A DNA stretch of 64,000 nucleotides, taken from NCBI RefSeq assembly GCF_022747945.1, contig NZ_JALDST010000001.1:372001-436000 (forward strand), written 5' to 3'. This stretch comes from Micromonospora sp. R77. GTDB lineage: Bacteria; Actinomycetota; Actinomycetes; Mycobacteriales; Micromonosporaceae. The notes below the pieces were generated by a model. The model was not told the DNA's origin. It was given only the letters and a program-made list of their open reading frames with translations, and ran no database searches. The translations under genes and the position numbers were made by a program. Position 1 is the first letter of the stretch. Each line of letters starts with the position of its first letter. Shown here piece by piece: positions 10,001 to 18,538 of this stretch.

Positions 10001-13000
10001 ACGGACTTGGAGATCTTCGCCAGCGAGACGTTCTCGGCCCGGCCCCGGAGGACGTCGAGCAGACCAGTGAACCGGCCCGTGCCGGCGTCGGCGCTCTCCG
10101 CCGCCGCGCTCAGCGCCTTGATCATCGAGTCGGTGAGGTTGGGGGTCTCGCGGAAGGTGTAGAGGCCAAGGCCCACACCGTGCCCCGGAGGCAACCGCAG
10201 TTGAGTGTCCGGCCCGGGCGACCAGGGTGCGCCGAACGAGCCGGTGTCTCCGGTGAGCGGCCTCAACAACCCCAGCCGCTGCACCTCCTCGCCGGCCAGC
10301 CGCAGGTAGATGGCGTTGCCCATGGTGCCGTGCCGCTCGGTCGACTTGAAGTGGTGCAGCCAGTCACCGAACCGCATCGCCTGCGGCAGGATCGCGTACC
10401 TCGCCGGGTCGGTGGTGATCTCGGCCGCGACCGAGACCCGCATGTCGAACTTGACCAGGTACGACCGCATCTTGCCCTTGCGGTTGTTGGCGTTGCGTTC
10501 GATCACCCCACCGATCTCGAAGCTGCGCCGTACGGCGCGCGAGTACAGCAACCATTCGTGGGTCACGCTGAGCAGTCCGCCACCGCCGCTGGTGCTCTCG
10601 CCGGTGCCGGACTTGCGCATGTTGGCGGAGAATCCGGCCCGCAGGATGAGCTGGTTCTCGGCGGTACGTGCGCCCTCGACCGAGGCGCCGCCGACCGTCG
10701 CCGACTCGGTGGCGACAGGTGTCGCCGTGGTGGGCACGAGCACGGAATTGATCAGCGCGGCGGTGACAGTCAGATCCACGGCCGCGCCGTCCGCCGACGT
10801 CAGCACCTTGTCGACGGTCCACTGGCCGTTGAGCATCGACCGCAGCCCGCTGACCTGTTCGTGATCGGCGAAGCGGCGCGTCAGCGCCGCCCAGGCCTCC
10901 ATGCCCTCGTCCAGCGAGTCGGTGCCCCGTAGCCCGCCGAGCTTGGTCCGCGATGTCAGCTCCGCACCGTAGGTCTGGGCATCCCTGAGCGCGTCCCGGG
11001 CCAACTGCAGGACGTACGGGCTGGCGGGCAGGTCGTCCACGGACAGCCAGTCGAGAACGTCCACCTTCGCCGGCTGCCCGTCGGCGTGGTCCACCCAGGT
11101 ACGCAGCGTGCCGCGTTCGAGCGGGGTGCGCCGGTGGACGTTCACCGGGTCGGGCCGCGGTTGGAACGTGACCGGGTATTCGTGCCGGATGTCGGTGACG
11201 CTTGCTCTGTCGAACAACACGGTGACCGGGCGGCGCTGCGACAGGCGCAACCGGGTGATCTGCCGGAACCGGGTGCCGGGAACCAGCTCACGGGTGTACC
11301 GCTGGGCGTCACCCGTCGGTCGAGGTAGGCGCTGGTGCACCGTCCGGCCCACCTTCACCACCGACCGCGGATCGTGTCCGAGGCGGGTCACGTACGAGTA
11401 GATGTGCACCGTGAGTTCGAGTTCGTTGTCGAACGCCTCGGAGTCCGGGGTCCCGCCGTTGAGCCGGATCTGCTGGCCGGACAGTTGCGTGGCGCTTCGC
11501 CGCACCAAGCGGCGACGCACCTCCAGCGCCCCGCCGGGGACGAGCGCCGATGAGACCGGGCCGGGCACCCGCAGTACGCCGCCACTCTCGACGGACGCAC
11601 CGATCCGTCGTTGGCCGGATATGATGATCTTCTGTTGGGCGCCGTCAACGGTGGCGTTGCGGACCGCGTGGCGCTGCTCGGTGCCCTGGTGCACGAAGTC
11701 CCTCGTGTACCGACCGGTCACGTGCACGACCATGTGCTCGGTGCCGAAGGGCCGGGTGCGGATCAGCTGGGCGATCAGGCCGGTCTTGAGGATGGTGCCG
11801 GTCGCCGCCCGCCAACCGCCGGGGTGCAGCACCCGGTCGAGCTCGGACTGGTTGTGCAGCCGCTCGATGGCGGATTTGCTGCCGGCCATCCGGGTGACCT
11901 TGCCCGGGTCGGTGAACTTCGGGAGGAAGCCACCCTTGTGGGCCCGAACGGTGGAGATGACGTCGAGCCGCAGCTGAGTGAAGGCACTGAGGCCGTACGT
12001 CACCGAACGACCGCCGGTCATCGCGTACGGCGGGACGTGGCTGAGCGGTGCGGGGATGACGGTGCCGGTGCCGGAGAGCAGTTCGGCGGCCTTGTTCAGT
12101 GGCATCCGGCACAGCACCACCAGGTCGACGGTCGTCGGCCCGATCGGCACGGCAGCGAACGGATTGCGGGAACCGGGCACCTCCCGCAGCGCCGGAGTGA
12201 GGACCAGCCGGAAGTGCGCCTCCACGGCGACGTTCCTGATGTCCTTGAACTCCGTGCCGACCCGGGTGGTGCCGCCGCTCGTGGCGGAGGCGGTCATCGT
12301 CCGCACGCTGCCGGCGAAGAGTCGCAGCTGGACGTACCCGGTCCCCCACGCCCACCGGACCGGGACGAGGTTGATCGCACCCCCGACTCGACTGGCCTGC
12401 TCCAACTTCGACCCGGCGGTCAGGCCGGGCTGGTGACGGAACGACGACTTGGGGATGTCGGCCAGCACACCGAGCCGGGGCAGCGTCGCGGTGATGTCCA
12501 GGGACAGGGCGTGCGCGTTGTGCGCGCTGCTGATCAGCGCCGGATGTACGGCGCCCTCCAGGCCGGGGACCAGTTTCGCGATGATCGACGACTCGGAGAG
12601 CAGGCCGCGGGCCTGGTTCCGGCCCACCGAGCCGGGCTCGACAGCCTTGCTCGGCCCGAGCCGGACGAGCAGCTCCTCGGCCACGTCGTTCCAGGTCGAG
12701 GTGGCCGGAGCCCCGTTGACGCCGGCTCTCAGGATCCGAACCGGCGTGAGAGTCTCCACCAGCAGCGGCGTGTGCCTGGCCGGATCGATGGGGACCAGGT
12801 CGGGCTCACGCACGGTGGCGTTGGCGATGTCGTCGACCGAGCGGTAGATCACCGGGCTGACGACATCCGGGCCTCGGGTCCCCGGCGCTGCCTGCGGCCC
12901 GAGAACCGGGCTGCGGATGTCGGACGCGTGGACGAGAAAGACGACCTGCCGTTCGAGCAGGTGCGAGGCGCCGCCGCTGCGGATGTTGTGCGAGTCGGTG

Positions 13001-14508
13001 ACCCGGGTGGTGAACTCGAAGGTCTCCAGCGGCCGCGACAGCGCCACCTCGAACCCGCCGCCGGCGCCGTACCCGACCCGTTGGGGCAGCATAGTGCTCA
13101 CACCGAGCGACCCGGCGCCACCGACGGTGTCCGACTTCTGCGTGACGGCCAGGGAATCGGCTCGTGTGTCGAACTTGGCCTTGTCCGCCTCCTGACTGAT
13201 GAACCCGGTCGCCTCGTCGGCGGGGAGGGGGGTGATGGTGACCCGGTGCCATCCGTGCATGGCGTCCCGCACGTCGAAGCTGCGACCACCGGTGACGAAG
13301 AACGACTCCGGCTCAGCCCGCAGGGCCTGGACGATCTCCTGGGCGTTGACCGGGCGCTGGGCCAGCAGCGGGACCCTGCTCTTCCAGGTGCCAGCGATCC
13401 GGTCGTGCACCGCGGCGTTCACGCTGGCCACGATGCCGTCGATCAGAGCCTCCAGTTCGGGGATCGAGTCCACCTCGTGGAGCAGCTCGGGGCGGGCCGT
13501 ATAGGTCCCTGGCAGCGGGGTGAGCGTGGTTTCGGGAGCCGCCGGGACGACCTCCACGGGCGGCGTCACCGTGAGCTGGGATGCCGGCGGCGCCGACCGC
13601 GCGTCGACTGGTTCCGCGACCTCCCGAGGGTCGGCGCGAGCGGGGACCAGATCCCGGGTGGTGGCGTTCGCCGCAACCCCGGCCGGCGGCGATGGCAGGG
13701 ACACGTCGAGCGGGAAGGCGGTGCGGGGAAAGTTCACCCCCGTCGGCGTCCCGCCGACGAATGCGAGCACGCCGAGTCCGTCCGGGTCCCGAACGATGTG
13801 GAACGTTTCGGGCTGGGCATCCTCGGTGCGCCGGACGTCGACGACCGCGCGTTGGCCCGGGGTCAGCAGGTCCAGCTGTCTGATCAGGTCGGCCGGGCCG
13901 GCCGCCGCGACGGTCACGGCGTCCGTCGGCCGTACGTCGGCGAGACCGCCGTGCCGGGCGGCCACGAGCGCCGAGGGCAGACCGATCGCCATCGCGTCGG
14001 GCGACAGCCGGACCTGGCCGTGCATCGCGGGCAGACGCGGAGCTTCGGCGGTAGCTGTGACCAGGGGCGACCTGTCGAGGAGGTGACGCTCGGGCAGCAC
14101 GCGTACGCCAGTGGCCGCCCCGGCCGTGGTGACCCGGCCGGCGGCGTCCATGGGCAGGATCCGGTCGTCGCCGGGCACGAGGAGATCAGCGCGGCCGGGC
14201 AGGTCGACAGGCAGGCCGTGCGCCCTGCCCCGGCCGTCGACCTCCCCGCGGGTGATACGGCGCGTCAGCTCCGGCGAGAGGACCTCGACCATGCGCGCGA
14301 CCGTCGCCGGGTGCTGGCGCAGCAGCGCGTCGATCACCCGCGACGCGCCCAACGCCCCGCTGCCCAGATGGATCTGGACCACACCCTCGGGGGCCTGCGA
14401 CTCGCGGACGTACCTGGGGGCGGGTCCCCCGTCGAGCTCCACCGCGAGCCCGGAGGGGACCGGCACGAGGCCGTCGAGGCAGAGCGCCGAACTGACCGTG
14501 GAAGCCAT
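7018..14508 (-). CDS. Giant modular protein A (2496 aa)
   Basis: Start ATG 14508 follows a GGAGAAAG ribosome site; the open frame continues upstream only through the 3' stub of the partner gene. Residues 1-150 form an N-terminal module shared with giants B and C (APEGVVQIHLG, HGLPVDLPGRADLL, ATGVRVLPERHLL). A second shared module follows at about 212-262 (LLTPGQRAVVDV, DPDGLGVLAF). Residues about 340-2000 are long beta-rich repeats with glycine/serine-rich loops. Residues about 2140-2496 are an alpha/beta plus helical C-terminal module (RLEQFAQAGVRPLVFTPGRP, SGRWDDAQDFVSNH) ending in AVFEC, shared with both other giants. There is no signal peptide or membrane helix. I do not know its function. 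Large size, modular reuse and placement near an ESX-like locus suggest a secreted or surface effector, which is inference. Confidence 0.85.
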   Translation of the reverse strand: MASTVSSALCLDGLVPVPSGLAVELDGGPAPRYVRESQAPEGVVQIHLGSGALGASRVIDALLRQHPATVARMVEVLSPELTRRITRGEVDGRGRAHGLPVDLPGRADLLVPGDDRILPMDAAGRVTTAGAATGVRVLPERHLLDRSPLVTATAEAPRLPAMHGQVRLSPDAMAIGLPSALVAARHGGLADVRPTDAVTVAAAGPADLIRQLDLLTPGQRAVVDVRRTEDAQPETFHIVRDPDGLGVLAFVGGTPTGVNFPRTAFPLDVSLPSPPAGVAANATTRDLVPARADPREVAEPVDARSAPPASQLTVTPPVEVVPAAPETTLTPLPGTYTARPELLHEVDSIPELEALIDGIVASVNAAVHDRIAGTWKSRVPLLAQRPVNAQEIVQALRAEPESFFVTGGRSFDVRDAMHGWHRVTITPLPADEATGFISQEADKAKFDTRADSLAVTQKSDTVGGAGSLGVSTMLPQRVGYGAGGGFEVALSRPLETFEFTTRVTDSHNIRSGGASHLLERQVVFLVHASDIRSPVLGPQAAPGTRGPDVVSPVIYRSVDDIANATVREPDLVPIDPARHTPLLVETLTPVRILRAGVNGAPATSTWNDVAEELLVRLGPSKAVEPGSVGRNQARGLLSESSIIAKLVPGLEGAVHPALISSAHNAHALSLDITATLPRLGVLADIPKSSFRHQPGLTAGSKLEQASRVGGAINLVPVRWAWGTGYVQLRLFAGSVRTMTASATSGGTTRVGTEFKDIRNVAVEAHFRLVLTPALREVPGSRNPFAAVPIGPTTVDLVVLCRMPLNKAAELLSGTGTVIPAPLSHVPPYAMTGGRSVTYGLSAFTQLRLDVISTVRAHKGGFLPKFTDPGKVTRMAGSKSAIERLHNQSELDRVLHPGGWRAATGTILKTGLIAQLIRTRPFGTEHMVVHVTGRYTRDFVHQGTEQRHAVRNATVDGAQQKIIISGQRRIGASVESGGVLRVPGPVSSALVPGGALEVRRRLVRRSATQLSGQQIRLNGGTPDSEAFDNELELTVHIYSYVTRLGHDPRSVVKVGRTVHQRLPRPTGDAQRYTRELVPGTRFRQITRLRLSQRRPVTVLFDRASVTDIRHEYPVTFQPRPDPVNVHRRTPLERGTLRTWVDHADGQPAKVDVLDWLSVDDLPASPYVLQLARDALRDAQTYGAELTSRTKLGGLRGTDSLDEGMEAWAALTRRFADHEQVSGLRSMLNGQWTVDKVLTSADGAAVDLTVTAALINSVLVPTTATPVATESATVGGASVEGARTAENQLILRAGFSANMRKSGTGESTSGGGGLLSVTHEWLLYSRAVRRSFEIGGVIERNANNRKGKMRSYLVKFDMRVSVAAEITTDPARYAILPQAMRFGDWLHHFKSTERHGTMGNAIYLRLAGEEVQRLGLLRPLTGDTGSFGAPWSPGPDTQLRLPPGHGVGLGLYTFRETPNLTDSMIKALSAAAESADAGTGRFTGLLDVLRGRAENVSLAKISKSVSRSGLDDPMLNRRRLLQLLTPDGVAAHWSSLVDGGVSVLHMKPGKTTQHSRDIRLVAEPCGKPIFEGFVASHDDIDVKLTHISDAGTTIQQTHGHTDTLGVAGTGVANHHGENLAAGLGDTAGRSSQVANTQGTGQTATNMELSSARGVKARLRFPVRFSLVIFDNGTRIDSDLLVVDDFVTQDRWADDLRLPRTVGPGDELAREYVIRAPESMDPGWRTVNGLPLPPRFTPEEISRLAELQTTVEDLLEDAAERLKTPGRGGAHQIHHSLTPEILLPAVPKMMTTAGMDLPSVVSAQLLGQHAKINLRIVPEGVALHGVSSGVFREHASATTAGYSAGTDSLVQSLRAPRLPILGRGFTNDAYQGLEHGGPGLLNGDQQGATEAIGASAGPLGNVKPESASAALDYLSRVEVTITLAGTIGSAPRTITGTETTTVTLRMGLHDARTALGIPTTTDPTGRAAAFDEIARHETGLAKAADHFTAAADNLDAARFEAHFHPEGSAGRTTAEAALPELIATWEEAGREWWSLEQRHYDLLDDFRQRFLGVSPAAAHRPGALAQRIRTQFLNSVEQPPEARAPTSVEVVQEPPVTTPRFEPSRETSEPIEPDHHLPDAATIDSPGTLLPGEGPSRGFSSPADSDLAPEPEWLQAALDRHLNRPAEDAPNLVTNAGTTARVPKTLINAARKRPDLWIYFHEAKRGDALDARDRSAIHQRLEQFAQAGVRPLVFTPGRPSLDVLSVLDAYGVTLLSEVPAGLGTAWKATAHSRSGALVQSPEITAGLLDSAVAASGAAPKFNRVSESFGSLVWASNGLRDQQRKITNAPSEYHTPENLRAADEMATRMPDSAMAHLVKPLLELGPVSDVVPRYVEAPKKDRPSVLLEELQKLELAGHLVDGTGTSTTGLVWLVEATGRGVNDQAALGEIRFTTGILQTLDAISSGRWDDAQDFVSNHKGMTDADQKVKWAQAISDRQRTSTDPGERLHLQNLISAVFEC

Positions 14509-14533
14509 CACAGGGCCTTTCTCCGCAACGGGT

Positions 14534-14793
14534 TCACCAGGTCGCGATGCGCTCGAGCAGCTCGAGCGGCTCCCGCTCGGCGGTGAAACGCGGCAGGACC
14601 GAGTACTCGTAGATGTGGTTCCACGCGGTGCGGTCCGGATCGGGAAGGCAGTCGATCGCCGCGCCGATCTTCTTGAGGACGTCGACGTCGTCCGCCGAGC
14701 GGGCCGCCAGGCCGCTGCCACGCTCCGAGAAATGATGCCGGTGAGCGCCTCGGTCAACGTCCCGTTACTGTGGAAGACCTCCTTGGCGTTCGG
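14534..14793 (-). pseudogene. 3' stub of a partner gene (copy A)
   Basis: Reading on the minus strand, NAKEVFHSNGTLTEALTGII continues after a frameshift near 14722 as ERGSGLAA, then CLPDPDRTAWNHIYEYSVLP and ends ERIATW before a TGA at 14536-14534. This aligns with the C-terminal part of partners B and C (AEIFRAHAAVVEAIANIVGA, CLSGPDRVAWHYIFKDIVVP). It lies 25 bp upstream of giant A, the same order as in the intact modules. Sequence upstream of about 14793 no longer matches, so the 5' nine-tenths of the gene is gone. Confidence 0.75.
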
Positions 14794-14924
14794 TGCGCGC
14801 ACGGCGCGCGTTGGAGCAGTTCCGCGACCGACCGAACACGTGATCGGCCGGCTCGACCGTGACCCGCCCGGCGGCTCGGCCTGCAGATCCCCCTGCTACG
14901 CGCCCCGGCGTGCCGATGCGCCAC

Positions 14925-14981
14925 CCACTCTGCGTCGGACAGGTCATGCCGCCTCGCCACCGCTAGCCTGGGTGATTTCAC
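14925..14981 (-). pseudogene. IS5-family transposase N-terminal scrap
   Basis: From a GTG at 14981 the minus strand reads to RHDLSDAEW, the hallmark start of IS5-group transposases (RHDLTDAEWA). Homology ends at once in both directions. This relic is adjacent to the truncated partner gene and may mark the rearrangement that destroyed it. Confidence 0.5.
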
Positions 14982-15397
14982 GGTGATCGCCGATCATGAC
15001 GGGTCGTCAGCGTGCAGATGACCGGAAGAGGACTGTCTCGCTAACGTGTTTCCGGCGATCTTGGTCAGTTCGATGTTCGGTTGCGGGTCCTGACGGACAC
15101 CTGGAGCCCACCGCCGCCGGCGTCGGCTGTGTGGGGCGTCGTGCCGGGCGGTCCACGATCTTGCGCGCCTCGGTGACGGTCGCCGGGCGGCGAACCAAGC
15201 GTCAGGTGTCGAGGCCTGCGAGGTTCAGACGTTCGAGCAGGCTGGGCTTGCGGCGGTGGCAAGCAGTTCCCCGGCGGTGCGGGCGACTGCCGCGACCACG
15301 ACGCACTGGTTGAAGATCAAGCTAGGGCAACACGAGGGCGCCTGTCCCCCGAATGGGGACCTTCATCCCTCTCGGCCGGCGGAGCAAGGATCCGCCC
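14982..15397. other. Gene-poor interval between modules A and B
   Basis: I find no reading frame with coding character in these 416 bp. A GACTGTCTCGCTAA string at about 15028-15042 resembles IS5-type terminal sequences and is echoed by GGCTGTCTCGCTGACGG just after giant C. The interval also contains the leader of the next gene, whose ribosome site (AAGGA) is at about 15386. Confidence 0.45.
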
Positions 15398-16207
15398 ATG
15401 GCAACCGGTGGGGCCGTGGCCCAGAGCTACTTCTTCCAGCCTCTGCGGCACTTCAACCCGTTCTGGGGCGAGGTCATGCCGCCGATCGTTGATCTGACCA
15501 ACGCGACGCGATCCGTGTGGGAGGACGCGACCGACAACGTGGATCTGGCGGTGGTCGAGGCGGTCACCGGCATGGGCGGCGCGGTGGCGCTCTGGCGGGC
15601 GTACCGGCGGGATGCCGACGACAGCTCCGCTGCCCTACGCCGGGTGTACGTGGCTGAGGTCGAGGACCCCGACGCGGTTGTGGACGTGGCGGCGGCATCG
15701 GCTGCCGCCGGCACGGACGCAGTGGTCGAGTTCTTCCCGACCGGAGGGGCTGGTTCGCCGCACGCTCAGGCGGCACTCGGTGGCGCGGCACTGCTGTGGG
15801 CCGCGAACGCCGATGGACCCGTCATGATCGCTCGGCTCTTCGACCACGACGACCCGGAGACCGGACCGGCGTGGTCGGACGATCATCTGCTGTTGAGCGG
15901 TGGCGAGGCGAACGCGGTGTTGCGGTATCTCGACAACGGCACCCCGATCGTGTCCACGGCAGCCGTGATGGTGGATTTCCGGGACCTGCCCCGAGGCATG
16001 GTCGTGCCGATGGGGTTCCGCACCGACGGCAGGTGGGTCTGGAACGACGCGGTCACGTACTACCTACGAACTCATGCTCTTGCTCCCGAGCCGGCGTTCC
16101 TCGACCACATCCGCCGGGCGGGCCCCGTTCCGGCGACGCTGCCCCTGGTGGACCGTCACCGTGCCGTCGCCGCCTTGCTGAGTCCACTCGCCGAGGAGCA
16201 GACCTGA
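15398..16207 (+). CDS. Hypothetical protein, immunity-like C-terminus
   Basis: ATG 15398 has an AAGGA eight bases upstream; an earlier ATG at 15353 lacks one. The 269-aa product is soluble and acidic, with alternating beta strands and helices. Near the C-terminus it has PMGFRTDGRWVWNDAVTYYL followed by APEPAFLDHIRRAG, a pattern (RTDG.W.W....YYL.....P...L..HI) that I associate with small actinobacterial proteins resembling immunity proteins encoded next to large modular effectors. The gene lies between divergent giant A and the partner/giant pair B. I cannot assign a family, and the immunity idea rests on context and motif resemblance only. Confidence 0.6.
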   Translation: MATGGAVAQSYFFQPLRHFNPFWGEVMPPIVDLTNATRSVWEDATDNVDLAVVEAVTGMGGAVALWRAYRRDADDSSAALRRVYVAEVEDPDAVVDVAAASAAAGTDAVVEFFPTGGAGSPHAQAALGGAALLWAANADGPVMIARLFDHDDPETGPAWSDDHLLLSGGEANAVLRYLDNGTPIVSTAAVMVDFRDLPRGMVVPMGFRTDGRWVWNDAVTYYLRTHALAPEPAFLDHIRRAGPVPATLPLVDRHRAVAALLSPLAEEQT

Positions 16208-16306
16208 GCCGTCGCTTCCGCCCCTGTCATGTGAACGAGGACTTGCCGGTGCCCTTGTGAGATAGGCCATAGTCGGCAATGAGTGACAGAGCGGAGGAGA
16301 GGCGAC

Positions 16307-18538
16307 GTGGATGTGCTTCGGATCTGCCGCGAAATGCTCACCCTTGTCGGGCCCAGCATTTTCCAGTACATCGCCGGCTCCGTCGGGGTGACGGTCCACC
16401 ATCAGGTGTACGAACTCGCCCGCCGGACCAAGGTCCCGGGTGGCATCGCGGTGCTCACTCCCCTGTCGGCAGCCACCTCCACAAGCTTTCGTGACTACCT
16501 ACACCACCTGGTGGCCATGGACGGCCGGCTGACGGTGATCCCGTTCGACCCGGAGTCCTCCGGGCACCTCAGCGGTCTGGAAGACACAGCCCGGGTGCAG
16601 GACGGGTTAGGCATCGTCGTCGGGGTGCCGGGAACTGCCGTCAAGGGCGATGTGCCGAAGCACCTGGAGGCCCGACTGGAGCCGGTCGGAACGACAATGC
16701 ATTTCGGTACGACCGGCCTACCGCCTAACGCCTACCGTCTGCTGCCCGAAGCACTGATGGCGAACCGCAGGCAGCTCGCCAAGTTGGCTGCGGCGGCGGA
16801 CCAACGACCCTCCGTGGCCAAGATCAGCCAGCTCGCGACCGATGGGAGCCGAACGGCCGGGGATGACGGCGTGGCGGTGGGTGACCTCACGCCTCTGGCC
16901 GGCGTGTACTACGCGATGTTCGGCGATCTACCCGAGCTTTCCCTCACGGAACTGCTCGCCACCACGAGCCCGCTGTCTCGACCGCGTCTGGACGATGCCC
17001 TCGGCCTGGCGTCGGCGCCCATGCCCATGGCGAACATACTGCAGGAGTTCGAGTCGGGTCGGGCGGCTGCGGCACTGGTTCACGCTCCGTTCGACTCCCC
17101 GACTCCCGGTTCGTTCTGGCTGGTGCAGGACGACGCCGGGCAGTTGCGGTGGGCGACCGGTGGCCAGCCGCTCGCTCCGGTGGTGCTGGATGGGGCCGTC
17201 GACCCGAGAACGGCCGTCCTGGAACACCCGCACAGCACGTTCGTCGTCGTTGACCCGGACGGTGTGCCGTACCAGCCTGAGCTGCCGGCCGAGCCGACGT
17301 GGACGCCGCGGGTGTCGGCGAACGCCCGACTGAGCGGCAACACGATCCTGCTCGGCCCGGACGGGCCATCCGCCGCAATCAACGAGATCATGGCGGCGCT
17401 CGACGGACACGGCGGCAAGATCCTCGTGGTCAACGTCCGCCGTGGCCCTCGCACCAAGCACGGATCCACCCTGGACAAGCTCGCTGCGTCGGAACTGCAC
17501 CACACCTTGGCAGCGAATCCTGAGATCCTGGTGGTGGTAGCCACGGAGGACAACGATGAACTGAAGTTCATCGTTGCCGACCAGCACGGACGGGCCTCGG
17601 TACAACCGACGATGGTCGGCTTCGACAGGCGTTGGGATGTGCAGGGGGCCCGGTCGGTACACCGGGAACGATACCCCAGCCTCACAGACGACGCGTTGAC
17701 GCGAGCCGTGGCACTTGCCGACCCGACAAAAGCCGCTCCCTCGGCACGGGTAGCGGAGTTCGTCACTCAGCCGACGTGGGAGGCAGCAAGGGAATACCTG
17801 GAGCGATTTGGGGCCGAGTTGCGCACCGAACAGGTCGCCCAGGAGTTGAGGGCCCTGGAAGCAGCGGACAAGGCCAACGGAGAACGGCCCTACCGGTACG
17901 GGCTGATCAAGGAAAGTCCGTTCTACCGGGAGAACCGGGTTCTGAGCGCTTTCCGGGTATTGATCGAGCAGGATCTGCGTGCACGGGCCGATCAGACACT
18001 GCGCGGCAGGGCTCCGCTGGAACCGCAGAACCCCTGGCTCGCGGAACCGGTGGCGGCGCACACCCAGACGGCCGACTCCACGTTGTTCCTTGGCTACCTC
18101 ACCGGACGTCCCCTGGACGGAGCCCGCCTCGGCAGGGAGGTAGGTCCCTATGAAACGAACCTCCTGTGGTTACGGGAGTTGCTCCAGGCCGCGAGCAGCA
18201 GCGCCATGACACAGGTCAGCATCGCTGACGTCCTCGCGGTGGTGCGCGCCAAGGGCGAACTCGAGGAAGAACGGGCAAAGCGCACCCCGGGCCAAGCGGA
18301 AATCTTCCGCGCGCACGCCGCTGTCGTGGAGGCGATCGCCAACATCGTAGGCGCTGAGGAGACGGCAGTCGGCTGGCGCGACCTGCTCAAGGCCACCGAC
18401 TGCCTCAGCGGTCCGGATCGGGTCGCCTGGCACTACATCTTCAAGGACATCGTCGTGCCGGCGTTTCCGGATCACGAGTTGGTTTTCAAGGACATGATGA
18501 ATCACATCGTGATCTGTCACGACAAGGCCGGTGCGTAA
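16307..18538 (+). CDS. Giant-associated partner protein B (743 aa)
   Basis: GTG 16307 follows a strong GGAGGAGAGG; the N-terminus (DVLRICREML, FQYIAGSVG) then aligns with that of partner C. The middle has SFWLVQDDAGQLRWATGG, reminiscent of papain-fold deamidase-like domains but without an evident catalytic Cys/His pair. After that comes an alpha/beta segment (KILVVNVRRGP, PEILVVVATEDND), then a helical part starting TWEAAREYLERFGAEL that is also recognisable in the giants' C-termini. It ends NHIVICHDKAGA. The stop codon overlaps the ATG of giant B (TAATG), implying translational coupling and probably matched amounts of the two proteins. No signal peptide or membrane helix is evident. Function unknown. 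Confidence 0.82.
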   Translation: MDVLRICREMLTLVGPSIFQYIAGSVGVTVHHQVYELARRTKVPGGIAVLTPLSAATSTSFRDYLHHLVAMDGRLTVIPFDPESSGHLSGLEDTARVQDGLGIVVGVPGTAVKGDVPKHLEARLEPVGTTMHFGTTGLPPNAYRLLPEALMANRRQLAKLAAAADQRPSVAKISQLATDGSRTAGDDGVAVGDLTPLAGVYYAMFGDLPELSLTELLATTSPLSRPRLDDALGLASAPMPMANILQEFESGRAAAALVHAPFDSPTPGSFWLVQDDAGQLRWATGGQPLAPVVLDGAVDPRTAVLEHPHSTFVVVDPDGVPYQPELPAEPTWTPRVSANARLSGNTILLGPDGPSAAINEIMAALDGHGGKILVVNVRRGPRTKHGSTLDKLAASELHHTLAANPEILVVVATEDNDELKFIVADQHGRASVQPTMVGFDRRWDVQGARSVHRERYPSLTDDALTRAVALADPTKAAPSARVAEFVTQPTWEAAREYLERFGAELRTEQVAQELRALEAADKANGERPYRYGLIKESPFYRENRVLSAFRVLIEQDLRARADQTLRGRAPLEPQNPWLAEPVAAHTQTADSTLFLGYLTGRPLDGARLGREVGPYETNLLWLRELLQAASSSAMTQVSIADVLAVVRAKGELEEERAKRTPGQAEIFRAHAAVVEAIANIVGAEETAVGWRDLLKATDCLSGPDRVAWHYIFKDIVVPAFPDHELVFKDMMNHIVICHDKAGA

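Noticed and set aside
6733..14586. Very long open frames on the plus strand opposite giant A (for example 6733-8976 and 11611-14586)
   Set aside because: They mirror the giant gene codon for codon, are rich in Arg, Gly and Ala and lack domain motifs; they are the usual antisense openness of high-GC genes.
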